The notes under the pieces: model-generated
Told to the model about the DNA's origin: nothing
Databases searched by the model: none
The model's input: the letters and a program-made list of their open reading frames with translations, nothing else
Shown: one piece after another, positions 43,770 to 51,292 of the stretch
Layout of the letters: each line of letters starts with the position of its first letter
How positions within the stretch are numbered: position 1 is the stretch's first letter
NCBI GenBank assembly: GCA_903905065.1
Contig: CAIVEW010000044.1
Coordinates: 1-64,000 of the forward strand
DNA: 64,000 nucleotides
Source: an uncultured Bacteroidota bacterium
Lineage (GTDB): Bacteria > Bacteroidota > Bacteroidia > Chitinophagales > Chitinophagaceae
Reading direction: 5' to 3'
Program-made: the position numbers and the translations under genes

Positions 43770-44366
43770 GTGGCGTATCATAAGAAGGAATATTACGACG
43801 AAGAGGTAACAGGAAGTCTCAAAGAGCACTATCGCGGTGTATTGGAGGCAGTAGGCGAAGACCCCGACAGGGAAGGGCTGCTGAAAACACCTGAGCGCGT
43901 AGCCAAAGCCATGCAGTTCATTACACAGGGCTATACCATGGATGCTGCGCAGATACTTAAGTCTGCTATGTTTCATGAATCCTATAGCGAGATGGTGCTG
44001 GTGAAGAACATCGAGCTGTATTCGCTGTGCGAGCACCATATGCTGCCCTTTTTCGGCAAGGCACATGTTGCCTATATACCCAATGGCGTGATCACAGGTC
44101 TGAGCAAGATAGCCCATGTGGTAGAGTGCTTTTCGCGCAGGCTGCAGGTACAGGAGCGCATGACGCACCAGATACTGGATGTGATACAGGAAACGCTGAA
44201 CCCCCTGGGCGTAGGCGTAGTAATTGAGGCCCAGCACCTGTGTATGATGATGCGCGGTGTACAAAAACAAAACAGTATCACCACCACATCTGCTTTCAGC
44301 GGCCAGTTCATGAAAAACGAGACCCGCTCTGAATTTTTGAAGCTCATATCGCACGATCTGAAATAA
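43770..44366 (+). CDS. folE: GTP cyclohydrolase I
   Basis: A 198-residue homodecameric zinc enzyme that turns GTP into 7,8-dihydroneopterin triphosphate for folate and other pterins. It has [20 protein letters not shown], the zinc-binding [29 protein letters not shown] (Cys and His ligands) and [21 protein letters not shown], then the third zinc-binding Cys in [20 protein letters not shown]. The start is GTG at 43770. It lies 75 bp after the PTPS/QueD gene, which uses its product. Confidence 0.96.
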   Translation: MAYHKKEYYDEEVTGSLKEHYRGVLEAVGEDPDREGLLKTPERVAKAMQFITQGYTMDAAQILKSAMFHESYSEMVLVKNIELYSLCEHHMLPFFGKAHVAYIPNGVITGLSKIAHVVECFSRRLQVQERMTHQILDVIQETLNPLGVGVVIEAQHLCMMMRGVQKQNSITTTSAFSGQFMKNETRSEFLKLISHDLK

Positions 44367-44382
44367 AACATAAATGTAGAAA

Positions 44383-44841
44383 ATGGCTTTAGCGAATATT
44401 TTTGATCAGAAAGTTGCCGAGGGCGTTATTGAACGCATCAATAAGCTTACACCTGGCACACAACCCAAATGGGGTAAGATGAACGTGGGCCAGATGCTGG
44501 CACACTGCTGCGTGACCTACGAAATGGTCTATGACAGCAAGCATGCTGCGCCCAAGGGGCTAATGAAGCTGGTGCTGAAAGCATTTATCAAGAACGTGGT
44601 GGTAGGCGAAAAACCGTATAAGCACAATAGCCGCACTGCTCCCGCCTTCCTGATAACTACTGAAAAGGAGTTTAATACAGAGAAAGAACGGCTCATCAAT
44701 TACATTAAAAAAACGCAGCAGCTTGGCGAAAGCCACTTTGATAACAAGGAGTCGCTGTCGTTTGGCAAACTAACAAAGACGGAATGGAACAATATGTTTT
44801 ACAAACATCTTGACCACCATCTATCGCAATTTGGTGTATAA
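44383..44841 (+). CDS. DUF1569 domain-containing protein
   Basis: A 152-residue cytoplasmic protein of the DUF1569 family, a DinB-like four-helix fold. Signatures are the N-terminal ERINKLTPGTQPKWGKMNVGQMLAHCCVTYEMV, with a conserved GQMLAHC His, and the C-terminal KTEWNNMFYKHLDHHLSQFGV, whose His residues would complete a metal site. No reaction is known for the family. It starts 16 bp after folE and may be co-transcribed. Confidence 0.75.
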   Translation: MALANIFDQKVAEGVIERINKLTPGTQPKWGKMNVGQMLAHCCVTYEMVYDSKHAAPKGLMKLVLKAFIKNVVVGEKPYKHNSRTAPAFLITTEKEFNTEKERLINYIKKTQQLGESHFDNKESLSFGKLTKTEWNNMFYKHLDHHLSQFGV

Positions 44842-44863
44842 CATTCATTGGCCAAACAATAGA

Positions 44864-44895
44864 TTTGCCCTAAACATTTTTTACTGCTATATTTG
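44864..44895 (+). promoter_or_regulatory. Promoter of tRNA-Pro
   Basis: A complete Bacteroidota promoter: TTTG at 44864-44867, 20-bp spacer, TATATTTG (TAnnTTTG) at 44888-44895. The tRNA begins 32 nt further on. A perfect CCTTTATAAAGG dyad (44901-44912) lies in the leader. Confidence 0.7.
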
Positions 44896-44927
44896 CAGCC
44901 CCTTTATAAAGGAAACCAATTGGTTTT

Positions 44928-45001
44928 CGGGAAGTAGCGCAGCCCGGTAGCGTACATGGCTGGGGGTCATGTGGTCGCAGGTTCGAATCCTGTCTTCCCG
45001 A
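44928..45001 (+). tRNA. tRNA-Pro (anticodon GGG)
   Basis: A 74-nt cloverleaf without encoded CCA. The acceptor stem CGGGAAG pairs with CTTCCCG. The D arm is GCGC with GCGT. The anticodon arm CATGG/TCATG encloses the loop CTGGGGG (anticodon GGG after U33). The T arm contains GGTTCGAATCC. The discriminator base is A. The gene is the target of the integrative element whose integrase follows 136 bp downstream. Confidence 0.92.
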
Positions 45002-45006
45002 CTAAG

Positions 45007-45039
45007 TAGCTGATAATCAATGTGTTATCAGCTATTTTT
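45007..45039 (+). terminator. Terminator right after tRNA-Pro, on the element side
   Basis: TAGCTGATAA / TTATCAGCTA perfect 10-bp stem, 8-nt loop, then TTTTTA. It ends the tRNA transcript and shields the integrase gene from read-through. Confidence 0.75.
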
Positions 45040-45049
45040 ATGCCCTATA

Positions 45050-45103
45050 GTGTCACCATCACTCCATTTGTGTCACCATGCCGAGGCATTTTGTGTCACC
45101 ATC
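45050..45103. repeat. Three GTGTCACCAT direct repeats between tRNA and integrase
   Basis: Direct copies of GTGTCACCAT begin at about 45050, 45070 and 45093, spaced 20 and 23 bp. A partial fourth, GTCACCA, occurs at 46407 just after the integrase gene. In this position arm-type integrase or excisionase binding sites are the likely meaning. Confidence 0.55.
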
Positions 45104-45137
45104 AAATTCCCATTTCTTAACCACTTAAAAGTCTGAC

Positions 45138-46385
45138 ATGAAGAGTGATAGATACTTTTCTATCAAGCTATTCCTACGCCATGAACGAAGGAATAGTGAT
45201 GGTAAAGCTATTATATACGCTCGTATAAGGCTTGACCGTAACAAGATAGAACTTTCAACAAACAAGAGCGTGAAGCCCATACATTGGGATGATACCCGGG
45301 GTATCGCAATCAAAACAACAGAGGCAAGTATCATAAACAAACACTTGGAGGCCTTAAAGAATAAGATAAATAGCTCCTACTCTCAGCTATACATCGCACA
45401 GCAAGAGATTACATTGGAGGCTATTAAGGCGCTTGTAACGGGGCAACCTGCCACACCACAACATACCCTTCTATCAGTAGCTAAGGAACATAATGACCAC
45501 TTCAAAAGCATGTTGGGCATAAAGTATAGCCCTGGGAGCTACAAGAACTACAAGACCACGCTTAAGTATCTCACCGAGTTTATCCCTTTGTACAGTGGTA
45601 AGGCTGATCTAACCCTGGGAGCTGTTAACTATAAGCTCTGTGAAGCATTCTTTACCTACCTGACCACAAAGAAGGACTGTCATACCAACGGAGCAAACAA
45701 GCAGCTACAACGTCTTAAGAGGCTCATCAACTATGCCATCAAGCTGGGTTACGTACAAACTAACCCGATGGCAAGCTATACCCTCGAGTTTGACCCGGTG
45801 AGTAAGGTGGCTCTTACCATTCCTGAGATTGAGAAGTTGCGCAAACTGGACCTTCAACGGCAGACATTGGAGCATGTGCGTGATGTGTTTCTCATGCAGT
45901 GCTATACGGGGTTATCATACAGTGATATAAAACTGTTGGCTCAACGACATCTGTCCTTAGCAGAGAATGGAACATACTGGATACACATGGCCCGTCAGAA
46001 AACTAAGGTAGCCTTTGCCATCCCATTGTTACAACCAGCGTTACTGATACTACAAAAGTATGCTCCGGCAAGTAAGGATGATCTACCTCTATTCCCCGTG
46101 CTGTCCAATCAAAAGATGAATGATAACCTTAAGCTGATACAGGAGCTTGCAGGTATATCTAAAAACCTCACCACGCATCTTGCCCGGCATACATTCGCCA
46201 CAACTATTACCCTGAGCAACGGGGTTCCCATAGAGACAGTATCTCGTATGTTAGGGCATACCAAGCTATCCACGACCCAGATATACGCCAAGGTGTTAGA
46301 AGTCAAGATTGGCGAGGACATGCTGCTGCTCAGTGCGAAGTTGAAGGGTAAGGAAGGTAACCTTGATACCCCGGAACATACATAA
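45138..46385 (+). CDS. Tyrosine-type site-specific integrase (IntDOT-like)
   Basis: A 415-residue tyrosine recombinase that would move the element into and out of tRNA-Pro. About 10-95 is an arm-binding-like beta region (FLRHERRNSDGKAIIYARIRL). About 105-200 is the phage-integrase SAM-like core-binding domain. About 215-400 is the catalytic domain with HLARHTFAT (His347, Arg350), GHTKLSTTQIYAKV (His, then nucleophile Tyr383). The first catalytic Arg is replaced by Ser260 (TGLSYSDI), as in the IntDOT family of Bacteroides conjugative transposons, where another residue substitutes. Full length, so potentially active. Confidence 0.93.
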   Translation: MKSDRYFSIKLFLRHERRNSDGKAIIYARIRLDRNKIELSTNKSVKPIHWDDTRGIAIKTTEASIINKHLEALKNKINSSYSQLYIAQQEITLEAIKALVTGQPATPQHTLLSVAKEHNDHFKSMLGIKYSPGSYKNYKTTLKYLTEFIPLYSGKADLTLGAVNYKLCEAFFTYLTTKKDCHTNGANKQLQRLKRLINYAIKLGYVQTNPMASYTLEFDPVSKVALTIPEIEKLRKLDLQRQTLEHVRDVFLMQCYTGLSYSDIKLLAQRHLSLAENGTYWIHMARQKTKVAFAIPLLQPALLILQKYAPASKDDLPLFPVLSNQKMNDNLKLIQELAGISKNLTTHLARHTFATTITLSNGVPIETVSRMLGHTKLSTTQIYAKVLEVKIGEDMLLLSAKLKGKEGNLDTPEHT

Positions 46386-46426
46386 CCTATACCCTATCGC
46401 TATTTCGTCACCACTAAACCTAACAT

Positions 46427-46546
46427 ATGAAGCACCTGAACATGGCCTGGGTACTCCTTGTAAAGCTGATTATGGTTGTGCTGGGCGTTGTATTTATCAT
46501 CGGACTGTTAGAATTCCTGAGAGACCTGCTACAGCGCATACTCTGA
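46427..46546 (+). CDS. Small single-span membrane protein (39 aa)
   Basis: A 39-residue ORF, ATG 41 bp after the integrase stop. One hydrophobic helix (about 6-28, MAWVLLVKLIMVVLGVVFII) is followed by an amphipathic charged end, LEFLRDLLQRIL. The composition suggests a real membrane peptide, such as a toxin-like or holin-like factor of the element, but no family is recognised. Convergent with the XRE gene. Confidence 0.4.
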   Translation: MKHLNMAWVLLVKLIMVVLGVVFIIGLLEFLRDLLQRIL

Positions 46547-46551
46547 CACTA

Positions 46552-46794
46552 TCAGTCAAGCGTGAAATCCATTAAGTCCCTGGGCTTCACTTTAAGAACC
46601 CGGGCAATCAAACAGATGTGGGAGAGGCTGGTGTTAATAGCGCCAGTCTCAATCCTGCTTATCTGGGATGGTGGCAGATCGCACTCATTGGCAAGCCGTT
46701 CCTGAGTATAGCCCTTCTTAAGCCTAACCTCTCGCAGCTTAGCACCGAATGCCATTACACCTAGTTCATCCCTATAGTAGGTTGCTTTGCTCAC
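46552..46794 (-). CDS. XRE-family helix-turn-helix repressor
   Basis: An 80-residue DNA-binding protein (GTG at 46794; an ATG at 46755 would give 67 residues). The HTH covers FGAKLREVRLKKGYTQERLANECDLPPSQISRIETGAINTSLSHICLIARVLKVKPRDLMDF, a complete XRE/Cro-CI motif with the TQERLA...SRIE core. It is likely the element's own repressor. A perfect 18-bp palindrome lies 33 bp upstream, between it and the divergent secreted protein gene, giving a regulatory switch layout. Confidence 0.85.
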   Translation of the reverse strand: MSKATYYRDELGVMAFGAKLREVRLKKGYTQERLANECDLPPSQISRIETGAINTSLSHICLIARVLKVKPRDLMDFTLD

Positions 46795-46827
46795 ACGTCA
46801 AAGTGAATACATAAGAGGACCTCACAC

Positions 46828-46845
46828 CATAGCAAATTTGCTATG
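46828..46845. promoter_or_regulatory. Perfect 18-bp palindrome, candidate XRE operator
   Basis: CATAGCAAATTTGCTATG, every base paired. Located between the divergent XRE gene and the secreted protein gene. Its TTTG can serve as a -33 element, with a TATCTTTA -7-like box at 46854-46861, though the spacing of 13 is short. Confidence 0.6.
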
Positions 46846-46889
46846 TTATAAAGTATCTTTACTACCTTCACATTCAAAACAATCATACA

Positions 46890-47312
46890 ATGAACAAAAA
46901 ATTAATTATCGGTTTGATGCTATTGCTATTCTCATTCCAATCGGGTGCACAGCTAAGAAACTGGCACATGAGTGAGAGGTTCACCGGCAGTGGCAAATAT
47001 GACTTTGACCTTGGAAGGATAATAGGCCAGCCAATGGACTGTAACGTTACAATCTTAGTAGATATTGATGAGGATGGCACCGGAAGGTTGATTACTTATA
47101 TAGGCGACCACAAGACCATCTTCTCTATAACAAGTGCCACCTCATTCAACATGGATTTAGATAACCCTTCAACCCATCTCAAATGTGCCAATCGTGAGGG
47201 CGGGGCATTTCGAGCAGGTATCCAAATGGCCAAGAATAAAAATGGTACTTACTATGTCTCACAGATATGGTTAACTCAGCAAGACCGTACCGCAATGCTA
47301 TTCTTCAATTAA
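46890..47312 (+). CDS. Element-borne exported protein of unknown function
   Basis: A 140-residue protein with a signal peptide (MNKKLIIGLMLLLFSFQSGAQ, cleavage after about residue 20). The mature part is beta-rich, with an acidic DIDEDGTGRLITYIGDHKT stretch and no cysteine pair or known motif. It is divergent from the XRE regulator and probably controlled by it through the palindrome at 46828. Being secreted, it might alter the host surface or act on neighbours; this is only inference from position. Confidence 0.6.
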   Translation: MNKKLIIGLMLLLFSFQSGAQLRNWHMSERFTGSGKYDFDLGRIIGQPMDCNVTILVDIDEDGTGRLITYIGDHKTIFSITSATSFNMDLDNPSTHLKCANREGGAFRAGIQMAKNKNGTYYVSQIWLTQQDRTAMLFFN

Positions 47313-47334
47313 AGCCGCCTTACTGAGCAAGCAC

Positions 47335-47484
47335 ATGAAAAAACTACTAACCATAGTACTCGTAGTGTTGGTTGTCATAGTCATTGGGGAGACAACCACA
47401 TCAGTTGAACATAGTGTAGGACGGACGGCATTTCAATGGATGATAGTCGTTGCACTTCTAATATATACTGCCAGTAGAAAATAA
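47335..47484 (+). CDS. Small two-span membrane protein (49 aa)
   Basis: A 49-residue ORF starting 22 bp after the exported protein gene. Helix 1 (about 4-18, LLTIVLVVLVVIVIG), a polar loop ETTTSVEHSVGRTAFQ, and helix 2 (about 35-45, WMIVVALLIYT) with a basic end. Probably co-transcribed with the upstream gene. Not recognised; the hairpin topology is that of small holin- or bacteriocin-like proteins, stated only as resemblance. Confidence 0.4.
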   Translation: MKKLLTIVLVVLVVIVIGETTTSVEHSVGRTAFQWMIVVALLIYTASRK

Positions 47485-47591
47485 ATAACCTTGTTCATGC
47501 CTGTTTACTTATCCCTTGGGGTTGTAAGAAACTGCCGCCAGAGGGTAAGGAGGGTAACCTTAGTTTGTTACATTCGCATAAACATAAGGCT

Positions 47592-48371
47592 ATGACACAT
47601 CTACACCCTCTTAGCTTCTTTATCGACTTCATTGAGCGGAGACGTTTAGGTACGATAAGAACAGAATTCTTTAACGAAGCTTATACAAGCACGACTGAGG
47701 TAACTCATGACTTTAAGGATGAATGGAGAACCGAGTTTGAGATGGCCTCGGGGGGATTAGACGGCATTCCATACAAGCTATATTTCAAGGAATACCTCAC
47801 CAATGTGTTTGATGGCGAACGATCGTTAGCAATACAGCATTTAGACTTTCAATTGACGCATGAGGCTGACACAAAGAGAGCCCATACCGCATTAAGTGTT
47901 TACGCCTCCAACTTAGACGTATTAATATCTAAGATTGCCAAAGACCCCTCGTATAAACGGTATCCTATGATATTAGAGGGATACAAGCAACTACAGGAAC
48001 ACCTATATATGCAAGCGCAGTCTCTTGGGTTAATGATTGGAAAGTCTGCATTGAAGACGAACAAGAAGGGGACCAATTTTAAGCTTAAGTGGACCGATAC
48101 GCTTAAGACGCTTACCCAACTCTTCCATTATCTGTATTATGAGAACAGGAACAACGGTGAGCCTTTCATTGTTGCGAAAAGCAAGGGCGACATGGTCTCG
48201 TTCATACACAAGAACTTTGTTGGCAAAGATGGCGAACCTTATGAGCCCGGGTCAATAGAAGATGGATTGAAGCCACGAAGTATTAGGCGAAGGGGTAAGG
48301 AAAGTGACGCTTTGGATATAGATAGCATCTTCAAGACTAAGATTACCAAAGCTCCCAGGGGGACACGGTAG
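47592..48371 (+). CDS. RteC-like protein of mobile elements
   Basis: A 259-residue basic protein. The ATG at 47592 gives MTHLHPLSFFIDFIERRRLG; an upstream in-frame TTG adds nine unlikely residues. The N-terminal two thirds are helical with many aromatic and acidic residues. The C-terminal part (LKWTDTLKTLTQLFHYLYYENRN, then FIVAKSKGDMVSFIHKNFVG) resembles the end of RteC, the regulator of excision and transfer in Bacteroides conjugative transposons. The basic tail RSIRRRGK suggests nucleic-acid contact. It immediately precedes the VapE gene. Confidence in the family is moderate. Confidence 0.5.
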   Translation: MTHLHPLSFFIDFIERRRLGTIRTEFFNEAYTSTTEVTHDFKDEWRTEFEMASGGLDGIPYKLYFKEYLTNVFDGERSLAIQHLDFQLTHEADTKRAHTALSVYASNLDVLISKIAKDPSYKRYPMILEGYKQLQEHLYMQAQSLGLMIGKSALKTNKKGTNFKLKWTDTLKTLTQLFHYLYYENRNNGEPFIVAKSKGDMVSFIHKNFVGKDGEPYEPGSIEDGLKPRSIRRRGKESDALDIDSIFKTKITKAPRGTR

Positions 48372-48426
48372 GTACAGGGGGACAAGCGTATGTCATAGAG
48401 CTTTGTGGAAACAAAACACAAAGACT

Positions 48427-49593
48427 ATGACAGAGACAATGCTTACCCGGGATGGCATTGAAGCCTACCTCCAAACAGAGTATGAGTTCAGAAAGAACAT
48501 TGTAACCAGCAAGCCTGAGTATAGGTTCAACCAAACGCACCATCCCTTCCGGCCATTGGAGGATTATACCCTTAACTCCATACGTAGACAGTTAAGAGCT
48601 GACGGGCATAAGATCAGTAAGGCAGAGTTGAGCGGCCTTATTAACTCAGACTTCACACCCAGGGTTGATGTAATACGAGACTACTTTACCCATTTGCCTG
48701 TACTCACGGAAGATACAGACTATATAGATCTGCTTGCTGACACAGTAACGACCACCAACCAGCCATTATGGAAGAAGTGCTTTAAGAAATGGATTGTTGC
48801 TGCCGTGGCATGCGGGGTCAATCCAGACATAGTGAACCACCAGGTATTAGTTCTTGTCGGAGCCCAGGGCGTAGGAAAAACAACCTGGCTTGAAAAACTA
48901 CTACCGCCTGAGTTGAAAGGGTATATGTACTCCGGCAACATTAACCCTAACAACAAGGATACTCTTACCACCCTCTCCGAGAATCTGTTTATCAACCTTG
49001 ATGAGTTGGGTGGATTCAGACGGAATGACATTGACAGCCTCAAAGAGCTAATCACCAAATCTACCATTCACGTCAGGAGGGCGTATGCGGTGTACTCGGA
49101 AAACTATACCCGCCGGGCCTCATTTATGGGGTCAGTAAACCACTTTCAGTTCCTATCGGATGATTCTGGTAACAGGAGATTCCTACCCTTTACAGTAACT
49201 GACATCAACTACAGACATGGTATTGAACTTAGTAAAGTGTATTCGCAGGCATACGCCCTTTACACATCCGGAAGCCTTGAATATTGGTTCAACCATGATG
49301 AGATAGCGGAGTTGCAGGAGCATATGGAGCAGTACGTTGATACCTCTGTAGAACAGCAACTCATTGAAAAGTGGTTGGAGGTGGCGAAAGAGGAAGATGG
49401 GGCTTTAGTTTCGACAACCACTGAGATCGCCCAGTACTTTAAGGAAAATGATGGTTTGCCATTGAACAACGCCACAGTACAAAAGATTGGAGCTAAGTTA
49501 AGGTTGCTGGGGTTCAAAAGAGTGAAGCATCAGGGCGTATACAAGTACGCCGTTAAGATTAAGGCTAACGAAACGCTAACCAATAAACATTGA
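48427..49593 (+). CDS. VapE-family P-loop ATPase (virulence-associated E)
   Basis: A 388-residue AAA+/helicase-like ATPase common in satellite phages and integrative elements, where it takes part in element replication. The N-terminal helical part (1-110) contains FTPRVDVIRDYF. The ATPase has Walker A LVGAQGVGKTTWLEKLLP, Walker B LFINLDELGGFRRND, a sensor-like FMGSVN and the arginine-finger region DDSGNRRFLPF. A C-terminal winged-helix-like section follows (residues 310-388). No primase domain is fused. The ATG at 48427 follows a weaker in-frame GTG. Confidence 0.85.
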   Translation: MTETMLTRDGIEAYLQTEYEFRKNIVTSKPEYRFNQTHHPFRPLEDYTLNSIRRQLRADGHKISKAELSGLINSDFTPRVDVIRDYFTHLPVLTEDTDYIDLLADTVTTTNQPLWKKCFKKWIVAAVACGVNPDIVNHQVLVLVGAQGVGKTTWLEKLLPPELKGYMYSGNINPNNKDTLTTLSENLFINLDELGGFRRNDIDSLKELITKSTIHVRRAYAVYSENYTRRASFMGSVNHFQFLSDDSGNRRFLPFTVTDINYRHGIELSKVYSQAYALYTSGSLEYWFNHDEIAELQEHMEQYVDTSVEQQLIEKWLEVAKEEDGALVSTTTEIAQYFKENDGLPLNNATVQKIGAKLRLLGFKRVKHQGVYKYAVKIKANETLTNKH

Positions 49594-49596
49594 GTT

Positions 49597-49752
49597 ATGG
49601 CACTCTACATACCAAACAACCTACAGATTGATGAGATGGTTGCAACTTACCCACCGGGCATTCCCTCGTTCAACAAAGAGAAGCTGTTGTTCATTGTACA
49701 TAGTATCATCATTGGTAAACTAAACGGGAGGAGAATATTCGGTGATGGGTAG
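49597..49752 (+). pseudogene. 3'-truncated gene after VapE
   Basis: A 51-residue frame starting 3 bp past the VapE stop: MALYIPNNLQIDEMVATYPPG leading to a globular-looking FNKEKLLFIVHSIIIGKLNG, then a short end RRIFGDG at the place where the opposite-strand DUF2971 frame also loses its family sequence. The abrupt end suggests a 3'-deleted gene of the element. The family is not recognised with certainty. Confidence 0.45.
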
Positions 49753-50081
49753 ATTTTCCACATGGCATAATTTTCAGCTTTACTTAATATCCATGAGTTA
49801 GAAAGCGTCCCGACCTTGTAAGTCTCTACATTCGCTATGTAGTTATTTACCCAATCGTTAGCCTCTTGGTGCGTTGTGAACGGAAAACCTGACCTATGTT
49901 TAAGTAGTGCTTCTCTTGTTTCATCAGGTATAGTTCCCTCATACTCATCTGTATACTTATCAAGCCTTTTAAAGAAGAGCCCTTTTGTAAGTAGCAGGGA
50001 GTAAAAAGAAGCAAAGTCCATGTACCGCCATATAGTTTCTGTGTTATCTATAGATGGACCTGTAGGAATATCGAGTATCAT
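49647..50081 (-). CDS. DUF2971-like protein, 3'-truncated
   Basis: A 144-residue frame. The N-terminal part (MILDIPTGPSIDNTETIWRYMDF, LLLTKGLFFKRLDKYTDEYEG) and SNSWILSKAENYAMWKIY match the DUF2971 pattern, which normally continues for another 100 residues or more. Here the sequence after WKIY (about residue 111) is unrelated and ends at a run-in to the convergent gene. The function of DUF2971 is unknown. The DNA is A/T-rich, unlike the neighbours to the right. The remnant is probably non-functional. Confidence 0.55.
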   Translation of the reverse strand: MILDIPTGPSIDNTETIWRYMDFASFYSLLLTKGLFFKRLDKYTDEYEGTIPDETREALLKHRSGFPFTTHQEANDWVNNYIANVETYKVGTLSNSWILSKAENYAMWKIYPSPNILLPFSLPMMILCTMNNSFSLLNEGMPGG

Positions 50082-50170
50082 AGTTGGCGTATGTGTTGCA
50101 CTAAGGAGGAATAAAAATTGTCTTTTCCTCAATTAAATAAACTTCTTTACCTTGGTGTAAAATAGCTAGG

Positions 50171-51292
50171 ATGAAACTGCATCTCAACTTACTGCTCGCT
50201 ACATTGCTTTTCTTGAGCTGCGGTAATATTTACGCACAAACTGAGGACAGAAACGCTATTGACTCATTACTGGATGAAGTGAAGAAACCCAAGGCCAGTA
50301 GTGCAGCCAAAGCGGTATTGTACGAGAACCTTGGCTTCACCTACGATTTCAACAAAAAGTATGATACTGCTTCTGTTTATTTCCTGAAAGCATCTGATCT
50401 GTATAGTGAGGTGGGAGATAAAAACAGTGTCTGGAGGATGGCGGAAATGAAGAAGCAAATGGACTACGCCATCCAGGACGATTCGAATAAGAAGCTGGTA
50501 TTAATGGCAATCGGTGTAGAAGTATTAGTGTTTTTTGTGGTGATCTCCCTTCTTATGAGTAAAAGCAAGAAGCAGAAAGACTCAAACAAAATGCTGGTGG
50601 GTGAAAAGAAAAAAGCCGAGGAGCTGTTACTCAACATCCTTCCGGAGAAAGTAGCTATCGAGATCCAGGAAAAAGGGATCACTGTGGCGCAGCAGTTCAA
50701 TAATGTTTCCGTGATCTTTACCGATTTTGTCAGTTTCACCAAAGTAGCCGAACGTTTTTCGCCCGCGCAGCTGGTGGGTGAAATGCACGCCTGTTTCAAA
50801 GCGTTTGATGAGGTACTGGAGAAATGCAATATCGAGAAAATAAAAACCGTTGGTGATGCTTACCTGGCCGTATCCGGCTTGCCAACACCCAACAGGAACC
50901 ATGCGGTGGATGCCGTAACTTTTGCCCTGCTCATGCGCAATTTCATGCTGCACCGCAAGTTCCAGATGGGCGACGCGACTTTTGAAATGCGAATAGGCGT
51001 ACATACCGGCAGCGTTATTGCCGGTATAGTAGGGGTAAAGAAATTTGCCTATGATATCTGGGGCGACACAGTAAATACAGCAGCCCGTATGGAGCAGAAC
51101 AGTGAGCCGGGAAAGATAACCATCTCAGAGTCCACGTACCAGCTGGTGAAGGACAAATTTGAATGTGAATACCGCGGTGAAGTGGATGCAAAAAACAAAG
51201 GCAAGCTGAAAATGTATTTTGTACTTGGACCAAAAGAACCCGGTTCAGAAGAAGCGAAGATCCGCCCTGATGCCAATCGCAGGGCCTTTTAA
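50171..51292 (+). CDS. Membrane class III adenylate cyclase with N-terminal sensor region
   Basis: A 373-residue protein. Signal or anchor at 1-22, a TPR-like periplasmic region (about 30-105, VLYENLGFTYDFNKKYDTASVYFLKASDLY), a transmembrane helix (about 113-133, VLMAIGVEVLVFFVVISLLMS), a coiled coil with KKKAEELLLNILPE, and the cyclase domain (about 170-355). Metal Asp185 (FTDFVSFT) and Asp229, and the adenine-specific Lys225 (IKTVGDAY) and Asp295 (YDIWGDTVNTAARM) are all present. It therefore probably makes cAMP in response to an extracytoplasmic signal. GC-rich codon use like the rest of the chromosome. Confidence 0.9.
   Translation: MKLHLNLLLATLLFLSCGNIYAQTEDRNAIDSLLDEVKKPKASSAAKAVLYENLGFTYDFNKKYDTASVYFLKASDLYSEVGDKNSVWRMAEMKKQMDYAIQDDSNKKLVLMAIGVEVLVFFVVISLLMSKSKKQKDSNKMLVGEKKKAEELLLNILPEKVAIEIQEKGITVAQQFNNVSVIFTDFVSFTKVAERFSPAQLVGEMHACFKAFDEVLEKCNIEKIKTVGDAYLAVSGLPTPNRNHAVDAVTFALLMRNFMLHRKFQMGDATFEMRIGVHTGSVIAGIVGVKKFAYDIWGDTVNTAARMEQNSEPGKITISESTYQLVKDKFECEYRGEVDAKNKGKLKMYFVLGPKEPGSEEAKIRPDANRRAF

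Noticed and set aside
43527-44354. Minus-strand 275-residue frame opposite folE
   Set aside because: It spans the PTPS and folE genes on the other strand; both have complete family motifs.
49725-49742. Inverted 13-of-18 match to the tRNA-Pro 3' end
   Set aside because: The orientation is wrong for an attR site, and such a match is expected by chance in a few kilobases.
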